Positions 61,235 to 64,000 of a DNA stretch of 64,000 bases are shown here, one piece after another; position 1 is the first letter of the stretch; every line of letters starts with the position of its first letter. Location of the stretch: contig JAKFDL010000104.1 of NCBI GenBank assembly GCA_036676175.1, forward strand, positions 1 to 64,000, read 5' to 3'. The position numbers and the translations under genes are program-made. A model generated the notes under the pieces. It was given only the letters and a program-made list of their open reading frames with translations, ran no database searches and had not been told where the DNA came from. This stretch comes from Methylotenera_A sp036676175. GTDB lineage: Bacteria; Pseudomonadota; Gammaproteobacteria; Burkholderiales; Methylophilaceae.

Positions 61235-62845
61235 TTATTCTTTTTGGTAATGTTTTGGTTCCAATACGGTAGGAATAGGGTCTGCCTCTAAATTGGGGTG
61301 GTCTTTGCTGTAATGCAGACCGCGACTTTCCTTGCGCGAAATCGCGCTTTCAACAATGAGTTCAGCCACTTGCAGCAAATTACGTAGCTCGATTAAATCG
61401 TTACTGATTTTAAAATTGCTATAAAACTCTTGCACTTCATCGCGCAGCATCTCGATACGATGCAGCGCGCGGCTGAGGCGTTTATCGGTGCGCACAATGC
61501 CTACGTAGTTCCACATAAAACGGCGTAGCTCATCCCACGTATGCGTAATCAGCACTTCTTCATCGGCGTCGGTAACGCGGCTTTCATCCCATTGTGGCAG
61601 CTGGCTAATAGCTTGCGTAGGCGCATTGAGAATATCGTGCGCCGCAGCGCGACCAAACACCAAACATTCCAGCAATGAATTACTAGCTAGCCGATTTGCG
61701 CCATGCAAGCCGGTACATGCGGTTTCGCCAATAGCGTATAAGTTGGCGATGTCGGTACGGCCCTGCGCATCAACCATAACGCCACCGCAACTGTAATGCG
61801 CAGCAGGCACCACAGGAATGGCTTGCTTACTAATGTCGATGCCGAGTTCTAGGCAACGCGCGTAAATATTGGGGAAATGCTCTTTAATAAACGCCAGCGG
61901 TTTATGGGTAATATCTAAGTAGACGCAATCTAAACCACGCTTTTTCATCTCAAAGTCAATGGCGCGTGCGACCACATCACGTGGTGCCAATTCTTCGCGT
62001 GCATCGTGTTCAGGCATAAAGCGCGTACCATCTGGCAAGCGCAACAAACCGCCTTCGCCACGTACTGCCTCAGAAATTAAAAAGGATTTGGCATGCGGGT
62101 GGAATAAACAGGTGGGGTGAAATTGAATAAACTCCATATTCGCGACGCGGCAACCTGCACGCCACGCCATGGCAATACCATCACCTGTGCTGACGTCAGG
62201 ATTTGTAGTGTACAAATAAACTTTACCTGCGCCGCCAGTGGCTAGGACGGTTTGCTGTGCGGCAATGGTAATGACTTTGCCAGTGTGGTTATCTAACACA
62301 TACGCACCCAAGCATCGGTTTTCAGTCGCCGATTTAGTCACTTTTTGAGTGGTCAGTAAATCAACTGCGATGTGGTTTTCTAGAATGGTAATGTTGGCGT
62401 GTTCGCGAATTTTTTGCGCCAAAGTTTTTTGCACGGCATTGCCAGTGGCATCGGCCACATGCACGATGCGGCGCTGGCTGTGGCCGCCTTCGCGCGTAAG
62501 ATGAAAGCCGCTGTTGTCGGCTTCGCGCGTAAATTCCACGCCTTGATCTACCAGCCACTCCACCGCCTCACGCGCATTGGTGGCGACCAAGCGCGTAATT
62601 TCGACATCGCACAAGCCGGCACCGGCAATGATGGTGTCTTGAATATGCTCTTCTATACTATCTTGCTGATCACTTTCTTTTTTGCTCAATACGGCTGCAA
62701 TGCCGCCTTGAGCCCAACTGCTGGCGCTGTCAGATACTTCGCGCTTGCTGACAATGCACACCCGTTTTTTATCGGCAATTTGCAAGGCCATGGTCAAGCC
62801 AGCCAAGCCGCTACCGATAATTAAAGTGTCAAATTCTTGTTTCAT
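61235..62845 (-). CDS. nadB: L-aspartate oxidase
   Basis: First enzyme of de novo NAD synthesis: oxidises L-aspartate to iminoaspartate with FAD. The 536 residues have the FAD dinucleotide motif LIIGSGLAGLTMALQ, SSWAQGGIAAVLS, the active-site TREGGHSQRRIVH, MEFIQFHPTCLFHP and the C-terminal GLHGANRLASNSLLECLVFG. The protein resembles succinate dehydrogenase flavoproteins, but the residues and length fit NadB. It is divergent from rpoE, a common betaproteobacterial arrangement. Confidence 0.96.
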   Translation of the reverse strand: MKQEFDTLIIGSGLAGLTMALQIADKKRVCIVSKREVSDSASSWAQGGIAAVLSKKESDQQDSIEEHIQDTIIAGAGLCDVEITRLVATNAREAVEWLVDQGVEFTREADNSGFHLTREGGHSQRRIVHVADATGNAVQKTLAQKIREHANITILENHIAVDLLTTQKVTKSATENRCLGAYVLDNHTGKVITIAAQQTVLATGGAGKVYLYTTNPDVSTGDGIAMAWRAGCRVANMEFIQFHPTCLFHPHAKSFLISEAVRGEGGLLRLPDGTRFMPEHDAREELAPRDVVARAIDFEMKKRGLDCVYLDITHKPLAFIKEHFPNIYARCLELGIDISKQAIPVVPAAHYSCGGVMVDAQGRTDIANLYAIGETACTGLHGANRLASNSLLECLVFGRAAAHDILNAPTQAISQLPQWDESRVTDADEEVLITHTWDELRRFMWNYVGIVRTDKRLSRALHRIEMLRDEVQEFYSNFKISNDLIELRNLLQVAELIVESAISRKESRGLHYSKDHPNLEADPIPTVLEPKHYQKE

Positions 62846-62989
62846 ATTGGGTGAAATGTTGGCTGTAAACGAATGAACTATTAAGAGTTTAGCGGGGTCT
62901 TTATCCTTAAGCTAGGTGTTATTACTGCCCGGCTATAAAAAAGCGGAATCATATTGTAATTCTGGATTGTAAAAGCTGGAGGAATAGAG

Positions 62990-63790
62990 ATGTTTAGAAC
63001 CACTAAAATTGAGGAGTTAGCCCGTACAAGTTTCGTGCAACCTGCGCATCAAGGTTATAATGTAGGCATTATAAAAGCGGAAGCGGGGAGCAGTACCTCA
63101 ATGGCCGATAAGCCAATCGAACCACCTAGTGATTTGGTGAACGAATTGCCTAGTAAACAGGCACCTGCAAGTGCCAATGTAAGTGCTAATGCTGGAAACC
63201 GTGAGCTAGATCAGCTATTGGTAGTGCGCGCACAGCAAGGCGACAAAAAAGCCTTTGGCCTGCTGGTGGAAAAATACCATCGTAAGCTGGGGCGTTTACT
63301 TGGGCGCATGATCCGCGACCAAGCTGAAGTGGAAGATGTCGTGCAAGAGTCGTTTATTAAGGCCTATCGCGCACTACCCAATTTCAGGGGTGATAGTGCG
63401 TTTTATACTTGGTTGTATCGAATTGGCATTAATACGGCAAAAAATTATCTGGTATCAATGGGGCGCAGGCCACAAGTGATGCAGGAAGTTGAGATTGAAG
63501 ACGTAGAAAATTTTGACAGTGGTTATGAAATGCGGACTACAGATACACCTGAAACCGCCTTGATGACCAAGCAGATTGCGCAAACAGTGAATGACACCGT
63601 GGCAAGCTTGCCAGAAGAGTTGCGTACCGCTATCACGCTACGCGAGATTGAAGGTTTGAGCTATGAAGAGATTGCTACCTTGATGCAGTGCCCGATTGGC
63701 ACCGTGCGTTCTCGTATTTTCAGGGCACGTGAAACCATTTCAGAAAAGTTAAAACCGTTGGTGGACGCGAAAGAAGGCAAACGTTGGTAG
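62990..63790 (+). CDS. rpoE: RNA polymerase sigma-E (sigma-24, RpoE/AlgU) with N-terminal extension
   Basis: ECF sigma factor for envelope stress. ATG 62990 is chosen because GGAGG lies 7 nt upstream; it gives 266 residues. The conserved sigma part begins only near residue 70 (RELDQLLVVRAQQGDKKAFG), so there is about a 65-residue extension; ATG 63101 would give a shorter form but has a poorer ribosome site. Region 2 includes QAEVEDVVQESFIKAYRAL and FYTWLYRIGINTAKNYL; region 4 has LREIEGLSYEEIATLMQCPI and GTVRSRIFRARE. A weak sigma-E-like promoter (GAACTA at 62875, TCTTTA at 62898) suggests autoregulation. Confidence 0.95.
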   Translation: MFRTTKIEELARTSFVQPAHQGYNVGIIKAEAGSSTSMADKPIEPPSDLVNELPSKQAPASANVSANAGNRELDQLLVVRAQQGDKKAFGLLVEKYHRKLGRLLGRMIRDQAEVEDVVQESFIKAYRALPNFRGDSAFYTWLYRIGINTAKNYLVSMGRRPQVMQEVEIEDVENFDSGYEMRTTDTPETALMTKQIAQTVNDTVASLPEELRTAITLREIEGLSYEEIATLMQCPIGTVRSRIFRARETISEKLKPLVDAKEGKRW

Positions 63791-63833
63791 CTTTATTGCG
63801 TGTTTTATTTATATTTCGTTTTTTGAGGTTAGT

Positions 63834-64000
63834 ATGAAAGATCAATTATCTGCACTTATTGATGGCGAGCTTGATGTTGCAAGCGCTGAGCATGTGATTA
63901 AAGCCGCAAAAGTGGGTGGTGAACTCAGGAGCTGTTGGGCGCACTACCATTTAATTGGCGACGCGATACGCGGAGATATTGGGCACAATGAGGCGCACAC
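63834..64000 (+). CDS. rseA: Anti-sigma-E factor RseA, N-terminal fragment
   Basis: The gene runs off the window end after 55 codons. ATG 63834 is preceded by GAGGT (63825-63829) and opens MKDQLSALIDGELDVASAEH, the typical RseA N-terminal domain that binds sigma-E, followed by CWAHYHLIGDAIRGD. It lies 43 bp after rpoE. The membrane helix and periplasmic domain would lie beyond the window. Confidence 0.9.
   Translation, partial: MKDQLSALIDGELDVASAEHVIKAAKVGGELRSCWAHYHLIGDAIRGDIGHNEAH

Noticed and set aside
1..64000. tRNA, rRNA, CRISPR, prophage or insertion sequence
   Set aside because: No tRNA-like CCA-ended cloverleaf, no regularly spaced direct repeats with spacers, and no transposase or integrase frames were seen.

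Overview
The window looks like chromosome of a moderate-GC betaproteobacterium, most likely a Methylophilaceae-type (Methylotenera/Methylophilus-like) member of the Nitrosomonadales. This rests on gene order and protein character (hrcA/nadK/recN, fur/bamE/dapB/carAB/greA, yhbY/rlmE/ftsH/folP/glmM, cysE/iscR/isc, nadB/rpoE/rseA). No methylotrophy marker gene is in the window, so the family name is an inference. Nearly everything is housekeeping. I saw no tRNA, rRNA, CRISPR array, prophage or transposase.

Layout. 1-6169 (minus): a tight run hrcA, hemH, then an RND efflux system (outer-membrane lipoprotein, adaptor, and a pump gene cut by the window edge). 6311-8848 (plus): nadK-recN. 8849-9606: a GC-rich hairpin repeat and a low-GC orphan membrane gene. 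9625-11769 (minus): an M48/TPR lipoprotein protease and fur. Fur has no canonical start codon and is preceded directly by an in-frame 23-codon leader ORF. 11897-25374 (mostly plus): bamE, dapB, a DUF2238 gene, carAB, greA, a DUF4149 gene, yhbY (minus), rlmE, ftsH, folP, glmM. 25427-27304: two lipoproteins, one of unknown function and one esterase-like.

27.4-43.6 kb is the most interesting part. It is a phosphate-themed region: a HAD phosphatase, a SemiSWEET, a PAP2 phosphatase, a zinc-dependent phospholipase C-like protein divergent from a GT4 glycosyltransferase, a DUF47-Pit phosphate transporter, an aquaporin-arsC pair, then prfB-lysS, pstSCAB-phoU and an OprP-type porin. PHO-box-like sequences (two heptamers with GTCA/TTCA cores, 11 bp apart) precede pstS, the porin, the glycosyltransferase, the phospholipase and, more weakly, the HAD and PAP2 genes. 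At pstS, the porin, the glycosyltransferase and the HAD gene a -10-like hexamer begins exactly 10 bp after the box. I infer a PhoB-controlled programme that imports phosphate and, under starvation, turns phospholipids into glycolipids. The phospholipase is of the Bacillus cereus PC-PLC type rather than the known PlcP metallophosphoesterase type, which would make this a variant of the known lipid-remodelling pathway.

43.7-52.5 kb: carbonic anhydrase, then on the minus strand trmJ, cysE, iscR, two successive cysteine desulfurases, iscU, iscA, hscB, hscA, fdx. IscR-type operators lie before iscR and before cysE. 52.5-64 kb: suhB, a DUF4124-like protein, a small antisense gene, mutS, slyD, a YaiI-family gene, rhlE, an orphan membrane-anchored protein, a thermonuclease-like protein, nadB, and rpoE with its anti-sigma gene rseA cut by the window end. 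The rpoE product has an unusually long N-terminus.
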